Source of the DNA: a bacterium
Lineage (GTDB): Bacteria; Patescibacteriota; Gracilibacteria; UBA1369; GCA-2718715
NCBI GenBank assembly: GCA_018662325.1
Contig: JABJGM010000007.1
Span: forward strand, 62,001 to 126,000
Direction of reading: 5' to 3'
DNA: 64,000 nt
Shown here: positions 7,625 to 16,993 of the stretch, one piece after another
Numbering within the stretch: the first letter of the stretch is position 1
Layout of the letters: the number at the start of each line of letters is the position of its first letter
Position numbers and translations under genes: made by a program
The notes under the pieces: generated by a model
Database searches by the model: none
What the model saw: the letters and a program-made list of their open reading frames with translations, nothing else
What the model was told of the DNA's origin: nothing

Positions 7625-8962
7625 ATGAAATTCACAAACACACAATTTCAAACAGGATATCAAAGATTTACTCCAGAAAGCTTTTTAGAGTACGGAAAGC
7701 CACTTTATATTCAAGATGTAGCCGAAGAGACTATGGAAGGAACAAACGAAAATTCAACAATTACTGGACTCGAAAAATATGGATACCGACTTTTACCCCT
7801 TGTAGCAAACAAGCCTGGTCTTTGGATTCACAATAAAAATGATAATGAGTACATAAATCAATACCTCGATTATTTAGCAACAGTAAGCGGAGAACAAAAT
7901 CAAATTCAAACACTTGGTATTGAACTAGCTAATCAAAGCTTAACTCAGGCTACACTAAACAACCTTGAGCAAATTGACCAATACAATTGCGAATCAATAA
8001 TTCCATTTATAATGTCTGAATCTAGTGAATTAATTGCAGACACACTAAACCTTGCATGCTTTGAAAGAAACTCAAACAGTGAAAAACTAAACAACAAAGG
8101 AATTTTCCTAGAAATGTGTAGTCTTAAAGGGGTAAAAACACCCTACGGATCAACATACAGAAACCCCGAGCAAGCTTGGGAGCTATATACGGAGCTTGAA
8201 AACAAAGGAGCTATTGCTTTTTATTCCAAATTATCAAGAAGTGCATCTGGACAAGGAATTAGACAATTTCATTATTCAGATCCGAACACAAAAGAAAATT
8301 TTAAAAGTTATTTAACCAATCAAGATACTATTTCAAACATGGAGCAGTATGGTATTAGGATGGATGAAGCCATTAAGTTTGATCAATCGCCAGCAATTGT
8401 TTTCTGGATGTGTCCAAGAACAGGAATTCAAGTTGTAAACTCTAACTATCAAATCCTATCAAAAAAAATGGAAAGCGATTTAAACCCAACTGTTCACAAG
8501 GGTGCAATGGGAAGCCTAACTGATAATGAACTTCAAGAGCTTAACCTAACGATTCAAAGAACAGAAGAAATCCTAAAAGAAAATCACTGTTATGGTCCTG
8601 GAAGCATAGATTTTATATCAAGAAAAAACCCCTTAACAAGATCCAATGAACACTTTGTAGTAGAAATGAATAAAAGAATTACAGGAGGGTATCATAATTA
8701 CTTAGCTAAAAAATTTGGATTTGAGCATTTTAGATCAGATTGCAACATGCCATGTTCTTCTAAGATTGCATTTAGTACGTTAATTACAAAGTTAAACGAG
8801 AATGATTTACTTTGGACTCAAAGTAAAAACTCTGGTACATTTGTGATAAACTACCAAACTGCTCCAATTCACGAAAAAATAGCAATTATATCCCTAGGAA
8901 AAAGCAAAAAGGAAGCTCAAAATGTATATTCACAAACTCAAGAACTAATCTCTAATTTATGA
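7625..8962 (+). CDS. ATP-grasp family protein, putative amino-acid/peptide ligase
   Basis: The 445-residue protein has an N-terminal pre-ATP-grasp-like part and a C-terminal ATP-grasp half. The latter shows YGPGSIDFI (about residues 323-331) and EMNKRITGGYHNY (about 347-359), resembling the metal- and nucleotide-binding end of the fold. ATP-grasp enzymes join a carboxylate to an amine or thiol through an acyl-phosphate. The substrate cannot be read from the sequence. It overlaps the M20 peptidase gene by 4 nt (ATGA), so the two are translationally coupled. The upstream Ile-rich leader suggests control by isoleucine supply, and hence a product linked to branched-chain amino acids or peptides; this is inference. 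Confidence 0.8.
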   Translation: MKFTNTQFQTGYQRFTPESFLEYGKPLYIQDVAEETMEGTNENSTITGLEKYGYRLLPLVANKPGLWIHNKNDNEYINQYLDYLATVSGEQNQIQTLGIELANQSLTQATLNNLEQIDQYNCESIIPFIMSESSELIADTLNLACFERNSNSEKLNNKGIFLEMCSLKGVKTPYGSTYRNPEQAWELYTELENKGAIAFYSKLSRSASGQGIRQFHYSDPNTKENFKSYLTNQDTISNMEQYGIRMDEAIKFDQSPAIVFWMCPRTGIQVVNSNYQILSKKMESDLNPTVHKGAMGSLTDNELQELNLTIQRTEEILKENHCYGPGSIDFISRKNPLTRSNEHFVVEMNKRITGGYHNYLAKKFGFEHFRSDCNMPCSSKIAFSTLITKLNENDLLWTQSKNSGTFVINYQTAPIHEKIAIISLGKSKKEAQNVYSQTQELISNL

Positions 8963-10068
8963 AAAGATTAAAAACTCAAGAATTACTAGTTGAATTAATA
9001 AAAATTCCAAGTGAATCGGCCAATCCAAAACAAGTAAAAAGAGCTATCAACTTTATAATTGACTACCTAAAAGAGAATATTCAAGATCACTCGAGTTTAG
9101 AATTTCTAGAGTTTGACTGTAAAGAATGCCATAACTTAGTCGTAAGGCCAAAAGGAATATCAAAATCCAAACTAACACTTTATAGCCACATAGATGTAGT
9201 AAAAGCAGATAACATAGAGCAATACACACCAATTATTAAAGATGATAAAATTTATGGAAGAGGATCAGGTGACATGAAATCCGGAACAGCAATTGAAATT
9301 CAAACTTTCATTGACCAATTAAATATCAACCCAAATTCATCACTAGCACTAATGATTGTAGGGGATGAAGAAATAGGGGGAATGAACGGCATTAGATACT
9401 TATTAGCTGAAAAAGAATATCGTACAGATTGTGTTTACATGCCAGATTCAGGATCTGGACTGGATACAATCATTACAGAACAAAAAGGAATTTTATTTAT
9501 AAAAGTTACTGCAAAGGGAGTTGCATCTCATGGATCAAGACCCCATGAAGGAAAAAATGCAATACTTAAAGCTTTCGAAGTTATCAACAAGTTATACACA
9601 TTTTTTGAAGAAAGTGATCCTACTAAATACAGATCTACAATTAATATCTCACAAATAATTTCTGGAAAATCATTTAATTCAGTTCCAGATAGTTGTGAAT
9701 TCACAATTGATATTAGATTTACTGAGATTTCAAAAGTAAATCAAATTCTCAAGTTCCTAGAAAGCTCTAATGATTTAAAATTTGAAACTCTACTTTTTGA
9801 TAAAAACTTTCATATAGAAAAAGAAAACACCTATCTTCAACAGTATCAAAAAATTGCTAAAAGCACTTTAGAGTCAGATGTTAAATTTAAATTTGAACAC
9901 GGTGGATCAGACGGGAGATTTTTTCAAAACTACCAAATACCTTGTGTTATAACAGGAATAAAAAAAGGTAATACCCACGGAGAAAACGAATGGGTAGACA
10001 CAGAAGAATTAGCTTTAGCAGAAAGCATTCTTAAAGATTTTATAACTCAAACTCTTGAAAAGTCCTAA
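8959..10068 (+). CDS. M20 family metallopeptidase (ArgE/DapE/dipeptidase type)
   Basis: The 369-residue protein has all M20 zinc-site elements: His77 and Asp79 in YSHIDVV, Asp105 in GRGSGDMKSG, the Glu137-Glu138 pair in VGDEEIGG, Asp163 in MPDSGSG and a late His in NTHGENEWV. The lid-domain motif ASHGSRPHEGKNAI is also present. M20 enzymes hydrolyse dipeptides or N-acylated amino acids. The start codon overlaps the stop of the ATP-grasp gene, and both lie under the same leader. A ligase and a hydrolase made together suggest turnover of a small peptide or acylated amino acid. The exact substrate is unknown. Confidence 0.9.
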   Translation: MKRLKTQELLVELIKIPSESANPKQVKRAINFIIDYLKENIQDHSSLEFLEFDCKECHNLVVRPKGISKSKLTLYSHIDVVKADNIEQYTPIIKDDKIYGRGSGDMKSGTAIEIQTFIDQLNINPNSSLALMIVGDEEIGGMNGIRYLLAEKEYRTDCVYMPDSGSGLDTIITEQKGILFIKVTAKGVASHGSRPHEGKNAILKAFEVINKLYTFFEESDPTKYRSTINISQIISGKSFNSVPDSCEFTIDIRFTEISKVNQILKFLESSNDLKFETLLFDKNFHIEKENTYLQQYQKIAKSTLESDVKFKFEHGGSDGRFFQNYQIPCVITGIKKGNTHGENEWVDTEELALAESILKDFITQTLEKS

Positions 10069-10081
10069 ACGGACTTTTTTA
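10058..10081 (+). terminator. terminator of the ATP-grasp/M20 operon
   Basis: AAAAGTCC and GGACTTTT form an 8-bp stem around a 5-nt loop, followed by a T-run. The 5' arm overlaps the last codons of the M20 gene. Confidence 0.85.
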
Positions 10082-10177
10082 AATTAGAATGAAAAAAACA
10101 TAAAATGAATATCCAAAATTCAAATTTTGAATTTCAAAGCTATGCAAAATAATTTAATATATTAAAAACAAACCTTT

Positions 10178-11005
10178 ATGAAATTATTTACATACGGACC
10201 AAAATATTCACTAAGCTATATTCAAGCCAAAAAACTTTTCCCAGATGTAGAAATTACACCTGAAAACAATATTCAAAATTTACTAAAAAAAATTGTACGT
10301 AACAAAAACAGTTTAGCTATAATTAACATTGGTAATAATATAAACGGATTAAACACTCAATTTATTGAGAAGATAAACCAAAACAATCTAAAGATCTGGG
10401 ATATATACCAAACAAAACCAGATTTAAATCTTTATGCTCACTCAAATTTAATTAAGGATATTTACATTCCTCAAGATTATAGTTCAGTAGTTCAAGAAAG
10501 TTTAAACCAAAAATACTCTCAAATAAATCATGAAATCACACACGATTTAAAATCCGCCGTAGAGGCTTGTATGTATCAACCCAATGCTGCACTCGTGTGC
10601 AACCCAAAACTAGCCTCATTCCTTAAATTAAAAGCTGTAGATAAATATATTTTAGATCAAGGTAATCCTATTGTAGACTTTGCAATAATTAGTCAAAATC
10701 AAAACGCTCAAGTTCACACTCGCACTCACATAAAACTAACTCCGAAAAAAAATTTAGATAATGGATTGATAAATTTACTTTATCCCTTTAAAGAACATCA
10801 AGTTGCAATTTCGCAGATTCATACAATTCCTAATAAAGAAATTGCAAACCAAAACCACTTCCTACTTGAAATAAAAGGTGATCCACGTCAAGCAAAGCTT
10901 CGACAAACAATCACAATGCTCGAAAGAGATCTAAAAATATGTAATGTTCAGATTCTAGGAGGTCAAACTGACACACTAAAAAACAATTTAGAAGCTAAAG
11001 ACTAA
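10178..11005 (+). CDS. prephenate dehydratase-like protein with ACT-like domain, catalytic motif missing
   Basis: The 275-residue protein resembles PheA in layout: two periplasmic-binding-like lobes (from GPKYSLSYIQAKKLFPD at the N-terminus) and a C-terminal ACT-like region from about residue 199 (LLYPFKEHQVAISQIHTIP...VQILGGQ). The family's catalytic Thr-Arg-Phe motif is not seen; the corresponding position reads PIVDFAII (about 164-171). The ESRP motif of Phe-binding ACT domains reads HTIP. It may therefore be non-catalytic or have another substrate. It has its own start after a terminator, so it is probably transcribed separately from the M20 gene. The 3' end overlaps the convergent gene by 11 nt. 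Confidence 0.6.
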   Translation: MKLFTYGPKYSLSYIQAKKLFPDVEITPENNIQNLLKKIVRNKNSLAIINIGNNINGLNTQFIEKINQNNLKIWDIYQTKPDLNLYAHSNLIKDIYIPQDYSSVVQESLNQKYSQINHEITHDLKSAVEACMYQPNAALVCNPKLASFLKLKAVDKYILDQGNPIVDFAIISQNQNAQVHTRTHIKLTPKKNLDNGLINLLYPFKEHQVAISQIHTIPNKEIANQNHFLLEIKGDPRQAKLRQTITMLERDLKICNVQILGGQTDTLKNNLEAKD

Positions 11006-11549
11006 GTAGTTCAAAATTACTACCAGCAGACTCAAATGCCTCCAAAAAATCTAAGTGGGTATAAATAGAGCCCCCTTTAAAAGTCATTCCCCCTTTTGTA
11101 GTTTCTACATAGTCTTTATGGATCTTTAAAACTTCAGTTAAAACTTGATCCTTTTCATCGTATAAAAAACTGCCTAGACTAGAGTTATCCAACAAGACCA
11201 AGACCTTGTTTTCTTTCATTAAAGATTTCAAATCTTCAATTGAATTTATTTCTACCTTAACAACTTCAGTAACTTCTTTTTTATCATCCACAGATAGATC
11301 ACTAGCTTCAAGTTCTATTTTAGAATCCATTTGGTACAAAGAAGCAGTTAAATCTGAGGCCAGAGTATGTTCAACCTGAACTTTTTTTTCAACTTTTGGT
11401 ATCTCAATATTTTTGAAATTTTTATTGCCTAAAGAAATACCTAAAAACTCGCTTAAAACACCAAAAACCATTGCAATCATAAAAACACCAGCAGTCATAA
11501 CACTAAAAACTCTAACCAAAAATTCTAACATAAATCTTTTTAAAATCAA
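10995..11549 (-). CDS. hypothetical single-pass membrane protein
   Basis: I do not recognise this 184-residue protein. It has one N-terminal transmembrane helix (about residues 9-36) and a largely hydrophilic remainder that would lie outside or be anchored to the membrane. Two starts are possible, 11549 and an in-frame ATG at 11531; both overlap the end of murJ (38 or 20 nt). It is the last gene of a topA-murJ run. Its 3' end overlaps the pheA-like gene on the other strand. Confidence 0.65.
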   Translation of the reverse strand: MILKRFMLEFLVRVFSVMTAGVFMIAMVFGVLSEFLGISLGNKNFKNIEIPKVEKKVQVEHTLASDLTASLYQMDSKIELEASDLSVDDKKEVTEVVKVEINSIEDLKSLMKENKVLVLLDNSSLGSFLYDEKDQVLTEVLKIHKDYVETTKGGMTFKGGSIYTHLDFLEAFESAGSNFELLSL

Positions 11550-13050
11550 TTCCAGTATACTGAATCATATTCAAATAATGCAAACCAACAAAATAAACAA
11601 AAGCACCTATCAAAGAGCCTATAAACAACTTTAAAAGAGGATTCATTTCAATTGAATTAATAGGGTAAACAGCCAAAACCATTATAAAACAAGCAAAAAT
11701 CAACCTGAAAATCTTTTTTACAATTGAAACAAAAGGTATTTGAACATACTTTTTTAAAAAGCTTAACAAAAGTATATTTTGTATAATAACTCCAAGTGAA
11801 AAAAAGAATCCAAAAGCATAAACTCCGAAGCTTTCTGCAAAATAATATACTCCAAAAGTTGATGTAAACAAGAAAAACTGACTAAAAATAACCGGTAAAA
11901 TAGTATTAGAAAAGGCATAATAAATACGAGAATATAAGTGATTCAATCCTTCAAAAGGAATTGCAATCAATAAAAAAATCAAAATCAAAATAGTATTTTC
12001 AGCAGCCACAGAACCAAATGAACCGTATTCAAATAAACCAGAAATCATTGGCCTTAAAAGTACATACATCCCACTAGTTGCAGCTAAACAAAAAGTTAAA
12101 ATTCGTAAAATAGAATCTTCAATTTCGACTTTTAATTGAGATTGTTTTTTTTCGTGTACTAAATCCAAAATAAATGGATAAACAGCAGTAGCAAAAGAAA
12201 TTGCAAATAAACTTACTGCAAAACTTTGAATATTACGGGCTAAATTAAAAGCTGTATTTATCCCCTCTTGATAAGAAAGAGCCATCTTTGCAAAGAAAAG
12301 CAATGTTAACTGCATGCTTAAAAGACCAAAAATTTTAGGCAAAGATAATTTAATAATTTCAAAAAGTCTTTCATGATAAAAGCTAAAAACTAATTTTATT
12401 TTAGAATGCTTAAAATCCCAAAATCTAAATAAAAAATGAAAACAAAGACCAAGTACAACTCCTAAAATAGCAGCTTTAATTCCCATTACAGGGCCCAAAA
12501 ACAAAGTCATGCCTATAATACCAAGATTATAAAAAAAAGGGCTTAAAGCGTAACTTAAATAATGCTTAGAATTCATCAAGATCGATCCAAAAAAATTAGA
12601 TATACTAAAAATCAAAGGGGAAAACAATAATATTCTACTAAACTCAATAATGTTACTTTGAAGCGAAGAAGATGATTCATTAAATACAAAAGAAACAATA
12701 AAAGGCATAAACAAGTAAGACAGAGCACAAATCAAAATCACAAAAGAAAGCATCCAGAATAAAAAAGATCCACATAATCTTTCAGAAGATTCTTTATTTA
12801 AAGATTTTTCTTTCGAATAAACTTTTAGAAAAATCCCAGATAAAAATCCGCCAGCTGAAAATGCAAATATTACATCCGGTATTAAAAAAGCTGCAAAATA
12901 AGCATCAGTAGATCCAGTAGCACCAAAAGTGTAAGCAATAATCAAATCACGAAAAAAGCCTGCTAGATAACTCAAAAAAGTTGCAACAACTAAAAGAATT
13001 GTTGCATAGTTTTTTGAAGTAGGGGAAAAAAATCTAGTAATTATTTTCAC
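11512..13050 (-). CDS. murJ: lipid II flippase MurJ
   Basis: MurJ moves lipid II across the cytoplasmic membrane for peptidoglycan synthesis. The 512-residue protein is hydrophobic throughout with about 14 predicted helices and the MviN/MurJ N-terminus, including FFRDLIIAYTFGATGSTDAYF followed by a long helical core. The start is a GTG at 13050 whose G is also the last base of the topA TAG stop, so the two genes overlap by one nucleotide. It overlaps the downstream membrane-protein gene. Confidence 0.93.
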   Translation of the reverse strand: MKIITRFFSPTSKNYATILLVVATFLSYLAGFFRDLIIAYTFGATGSTDAYFAAFLIPDVIFAFSAGGFLSGIFLKVYSKEKSLNKESSERLCGSFLFWMLSFVILICALSYLFMPFIVSFVFNESSSSLQSNIIEFSRILLFSPLIFSISNFFGSILMNSKHYLSYALSPFFYNLGIIGMTLFLGPVMGIKAAILGVVLGLCFHFLFRFWDFKHSKIKLVFSFYHERLFEIIKLSLPKIFGLLSMQLTLLFFAKMALSYQEGINTAFNLARNIQSFAVSLFAISFATAVYPFILDLVHEKKQSQLKVEIEDSILRILTFCLAATSGMYVLLRPMISGLFEYGSFGSVAAENTILILIFLLIAIPFEGLNHLYSRIYYAFSNTILPVIFSQFFLFTSTFGVYYFAESFGVYAFGFFFSLGVIIQNILLLSFLKKYVQIPFVSIVKKIFRLIFACFIMVLAVYPINSIEMNPLLKLFIGSLIGAFVYFVGLHYLNMIQYTGIDFKKIYVRIFG

Positions 13051-15515
13051 TATTTTTGTTTATCTTTTATTAGAGCTTCACATTCTTTTAAAGTTACTTT
13101 ATCAACTTCTTTGTCCTTGGGAAACTTCACATTAACCTTACCATCAGTGATATACATTCCATACCTTCCTTTTTTAACTTGAACTTTAGATCCTTCAAAA
13201 TCTTTAATTAATCCTTTGGCTCCAGTAGCTGATTTCAAAGCTTCATCAGCTTCATCTATACTAAAACTAAAAATATCAAATTTTGCAATTGAAGCATTTT
13301 TACCTCCAGATTTTATATACGGACCAAACCTACCAAGATCTAAGACTACTTCTTCATTAGTAGTTTTTGAAACTCCAATTGATTTAGGTAAAGACAGTAA
13401 AAATACAGCTTTTTCTAAATCACAATCTTCCATAGCTAAATTATTTGGCAGTCCTTTCATTTTGGGTTTGTCAGCTTGATCTTTATCACCAAGTTGAACA
13501 TATGGACCAAACCTACCATTCTTAATAAATATAGGCATTTTAGTTTCAGGATCAACTCCAATCGAGTCCATTTTATCACCTTTTTCTATAAGCTCTGAAG
13601 CTTTTTCATAACTCAACTCATCCGGTTTCAAATCAATTGCTAAATTAGCTTTTTGCTCACCTTTCATCAAATAAGCTCCATATCTACCAACCATAACTTT
13701 AATATCTTCAAATTTAAAAACATCAATTTCAGCTACATCAAGTGCAGAAATATCTTTCTCCAACAATTTAAACAACCCTACATGTGACTTGTCTCCAAAG
13801 TAAAAAGAATTTAAATAACTTAACTTTTCAATTTCACCTCTTGAAATACTATCCAAATCATTCTCCATTCCAGCTGTAAACTCATAATCTAAAAACTCCG
13901 TGAAATGATTATCCAATAATTTAACAACAGAAAACACAATAAAAGTTGGTACTAAAGCTCTTTTATCTTTAATTACATATCCTCTCTTTATAACCGTTTC
14001 AATAATTGATGCATAAGTAGAAGGACGTCCAATTCCTTTTTCTTCTAAAGCTTTTACAATCGAAGCTTCATTATACCTAGCTTTTGGTTTTGTTTCATGT
14101 TCTTTAAAATTGTCTTTTAGAAACTTAACAGTATCATTTTCACTCAAAGGAGGTAAAATCTTACTTTCTTCAGATTTTTTATCCGAACTTTCCTGATAAA
14201 GCTTAGTAAAACCTGCAAAGGTTTCAACTCTTCCGCTTGCATTCAAACCCAAGCTTTCAGACTTTATTGAGACTGATGTTTGCATATATTCAGCATTTGC
14301 CATTTGACTAGCTAAGGTTCTATTGAAAATCAATTGATATAACTTTAACTGTTCCGATGTAAGTTTGGATTTCACACTATCTGGTGTTTTGAAAGCTTTT
14401 CCAGCAGGTCTAATAGCCTCATGAGCCTCCTGCGCATTCTTAACTTTTGAAGAGTAATTTCTAACAGATTTATACAAATATTCTGCTCCAAACTTTTGTT
14501 CTACTAAATTTCTAGCACCAAAAATTGCTTCTTTTGAAAGAGTCACAGAATCGGTTCTCATATAAGTAATAAAACCATTTTCATAGAGCTTTTGTGCAAC
14601 CATCATGGTTTGTTTAGAAGAAAAACCAAACTTTCTATTGGCATCCATTTGCAGAGTAGAAGTTGTAAAAGGAGGTTTAGGAGATAATTTAACCGGTTTA
14701 GATTGAACTTTATCTATGATTAAAGTTTCATCTTTTAAAGCAGCTTGAATATCAGGTAAATTTTCACCATTTACAATCAATCTATCTTTTAATAATTTAC
14801 CAGTTGATGGATCAAAATCCTTAGAAACAGCTAATTGTTTTCCTTTATAAGCTTTTAAATTAGCTTGAAACTTATCTTTATCTTTACTTTCTAAATCACA
14901 AACAATCGACCCAAAAATTGCCTTTTTAAAATTAATTCTTTCTATTTCTCTCTCTACTATCAATTTACAAGTTACACTCTGTACACGTCCAGCAGAAAGC
15001 TTAGGAGCAACCTTTTTCCATAAAACAGGTGAAACTTCATAACCAAAAAGTCTGTCTAGAATTCTTCGAGACTCTTGAGCATTTACTAATTTATAATCAA
15101 TGTCTCTTGGATTTTCTAATGACTCTAAAATTGCATCTTTAGTAATCTCATGAAAAGCAAGTCTTTTCACTGGAACTTTAGGTTTTAGAACATCTAATAA
15201 ATGCCAAGAAATTGACTCACCTTCTCGATCCTCATCCGTTGCAAGATAGAGTTCTTTACAATCCTTAACTAATTTTTTTAACTTAGTAACATGCTTTTTC
15301 TTATCACTTGGAACAACATAGATTGGCTCAAAATCCTTCTCAACGTTTATTCCTAATCGAGACCATTTTTGATCCTTATATTTTGCTGGAATTTCAGCTG
15401 CACTTTTTGGAAGATCACGAATATGACCAATGGAAGACTCAACTATAAAGTCTTTACCTAAAATTTTACTAATGGTTTTTGCCTTTGATGGCGATTCGAC
15501 AATTACTAATTTCAC
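13050..15515 (-). CDS. topA: DNA topoisomerase I
   Basis: Type IA topoisomerase of 821 residues that relaxes negative supercoils. The Toprim domain begins VIVESPSKAKT and carries ATDEDREGE; the catalytic tyrosine is in GFITYMRTDS at about residue 315. The C-terminal third lacks zinc-finger cysteines and instead has four GR(F/Y)G-x-Y repeats (GRYGAYL, GRFGPYVQ, GRFGPYIK, GRYGMYI), the alternative topoisomerase C-terminal repeat. The start is GTG. It is the first gene of a topA-murJ-membrane protein run. Confidence 0.97.
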   Translation of the reverse strand: MKLVIVESPSKAKTISKILGKDFIVESSIGHIRDLPKSAAEIPAKYKDQKWSRLGINVEKDFEPIYVVPSDKKKHVTKLKKLVKDCKELYLATDEDREGESISWHLLDVLKPKVPVKRLAFHEITKDAILESLENPRDIDYKLVNAQESRRILDRLFGYEVSPVLWKKVAPKLSAGRVQSVTCKLIVEREIERINFKKAIFGSIVCDLESKDKDKFQANLKAYKGKQLAVSKDFDPSTGKLLKDRLIVNGENLPDIQAALKDETLIIDKVQSKPVKLSPKPPFTTSTLQMDANRKFGFSSKQTMMVAQKLYENGFITYMRTDSVTLSKEAIFGARNLVEQKFGAEYLYKSVRNYSSKVKNAQEAHEAIRPAGKAFKTPDSVKSKLTSEQLKLYQLIFNRTLASQMANAEYMQTSVSIKSESLGLNASGRVETFAGFTKLYQESSDKKSEESKILPPLSENDTVKFLKDNFKEHETKPKARYNEASIVKALEEKGIGRPSTYASIIETVIKRGYVIKDKRALVPTFIVFSVVKLLDNHFTEFLDYEFTAGMENDLDSISRGEIEKLSYLNSFYFGDKSHVGLFKLLEKDISALDVAEIDVFKFEDIKVMVGRYGAYLMKGEQKANLAIDLKPDELSYEKASELIEKGDKMDSIGVDPETKMPIFIKNGRFGPYVQLGDKDQADKPKMKGLPNNLAMEDCDLEKAVFLLSLPKSIGVSKTTNEEVVLDLGRFGPYIKSGGKNASIAKFDIFSFSIDEADEALKSATGAKGLIKDFEGSKVQVKKGRYGMYITDGKVNVKFPKDKEVDKVTLKECEALIKDKQK

Positions 15516-15575
15516 AGATATTTATTATTAATTGCTTACGACTATATCAGACAAAAATCAAACTTTCAAAAATTT

Positions 15576-16196
15576 TTAACTATTTATTAATTTTTCTTGG
15601 TATTTATCATGGTATGACTCTATTAAAGTTAAAGCAGAATCAAAGTCAGGAACTGGAATTAAAATATCTAAATCTTCTTTGTTGGCAAAATTCAAATCTA
15701 TTATATTTTTTGAAGCCCATTTATAAAAACTATTCCACTGCTCCCCAACAAGAACAATTGGAATTTTCTTTAAATGTCCAACCTGAATCAACTGCCAAGT
15801 ATAAGCCATCTCTAATAAAGTTCCCACTCCTCCAGGAGTCACAATAATCATATCTGAAATTTCCATAAAAGCATCTAATCTTTTTGCAAAAGTCTTAAAA
15901 TCTACTTTTAAATCTAAATTACCACTATCTTCTTCTTCAAATGGAAGTTGAATTCTAATTCCTATAGATTTAGAAGTATTTTCTGGATTAGGAGTAGCTT
16001 CTTTATGGCCTTTATTTGCAGCATCCATCAATCCAGGACCACCACCAGTAACAAGATCAGATCCAAGCTCTCCTACTTTGTATCCAATTTTATAAACTTC
16101 TTTATATAGGATGTCTTCTGGTTTAATTCTTGCCGAGCCAAAAACTACAACACGGAATTGTTCAGAACTAAGGTTCATTTCTTTAAGTACACTCAT
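15576..16196 (-). CDS. LOG family protein (TIGR00730 type)
   Basis: The 206-residue protein has the Rossmann-like LOG fold with VTGGGPGLMDAANKG and the signature PGGVGTLLEMAYTWQL. Characterised members are nucleoside 5'-monophosphate phosphoribohydrolases that release a base and ribose 5-phosphate. It overlaps rpiA by 14 nt from the first ATG (a second ATG at 16178 would remove the overlap). Pairing with ribose-5-phosphate isomerase is suggestive, because the family's product is the substrate of RpiA. The real substrate is not known. Confidence 0.88.
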   Translation of the reverse strand: MSVLKEMNLSSEQFRVVVFGSARIKPEDILYKEVYKIGYKVGELGSDLVTGGGPGLMDAANKGHKEATPNPENTSKSIGIRIQLPFEEEDSGNLDLKVDFKTFAKRLDAFMEISDMIIVTPGGVGTLLEMAYTWQLIQVGHLKKIPIVLVGEQWNSFYKWASKNIIDLNFANKEDLDILIPVPDFDSALTLIESYHDKYQEKLINS

Positions 16197-16887
16197 TAAT
16201 ATCTTTGTTAAATTTAAAAGAGGAAATTATAAGGCTAGAATACGCAACAATAGCCTCATCTACAAGGTTAACAAAAATTCCAGTTTCAATCACGCCAGAT
16301 ATCTTCATCAGTTTTTCATGCACTTGCTTTAAATTATCTGTTGTTATAACAACATCCACAACAGCATTATTAGAATCAGATATTTGATTTCTATCAAAAA
16401 ATTCAAAACCAGGAGTAGCTAAAACTTCTTGTAATTTTTCAGGTTCAACTTCGATTGCAACCTTTTTACCAATAAAGGAATCACACAATTTAGAATCATC
16501 TACCACGATAATCTGATAATCTGTTTTTCTAGAAACTAACTTCTCTAAATAAGCAGCGCCACCAGCTCCTTTTAAACAATCCCCTGTTTTTAAATTAATC
16601 CAATCAGCACCATCAGCTGTAATATCAACCTTCTGTAAATTTTCAAGCGGCAAAACCGGTAAATTATATTTCTTAGCTTTTTTGTAGCTATCTTTAGATG
16701 TTACAAAAACCTTTATATGGAAATCTGGATCTTTAGTAAATCTCACTCCCAAAGCTTCAATAAAAAACTTAACAGTAGAACCAGTTCCAAGTCCAACCAC
16801 GCAAGACGAAGGTATCTTGGCATATGCTTGGTAAGCAGCCAACATCTTCAAATCATCTCTCTGTACGTTTTGTTGTTTTTCGAACAT
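16183..16887 (-). CDS. rpiA: ribose-5-phosphate isomerase A
   Basis: RpiA interconverts ribose 5-phosphate and ribulose 5-phosphate in the pentose phosphate pathway. The 234-residue product has GLGTGSTVKFFIEAL near the N-terminus, the active-site TADGADWI and the catalytic KGAGGAAYLEKL loop. Length is typical. It is upstream of and overlaps the LOG gene, which suggests a shared role in recovering ribose phosphate. Confidence 0.95.
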   Translation of the reverse strand: MFEKQQNVQRDDLKMLAAYQAYAKIPSSCVVGLGTGSTVKFFIEALGVRFTKDPDFHIKVFVTSKDSYKKAKKYNLPVLPLENLQKVDITADGADWINLKTGDCLKGAGGAAYLEKLVSRKTDYQIIVVDDSKLCDSFIGKKVAIEVEPEKLQEVLATPGFEFFDRNQISDSNNAVVDVVITTDNLKQVHEKLMKISGVIETGIFVNLVDEAIVAYSSLIISSFKFNKDINECT

Positions 16888-16993
16888 AAATATAGCTATT
16901 CTATCAATTATAGCATACTTTAGTACTTATCAAAAACAAAGATAGCTTTAAATAGAGAAAAGAACCCAATCTTTTGAATTTAATATTGACAAA

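Noticed and set aside
8959-8971. UGA as a sense codon (code 25), extending the ATP-grasp protein past its TGA.
   Set aside because: RF2 with SPF and GGQ is encoded, proteins rich in Gly are unbroken under the standard code, and the TGA overlaps a well-supported start codon in the common ATGA arrangement.
10105-10152. A 15-codon frame upstream of the PheA-like gene (MNIQNSNFEFQSYAK) as a Phe leader peptide.
   Set aside because: Only two Phe codons and no terminator hairpin or competing pairing between it and the gene.
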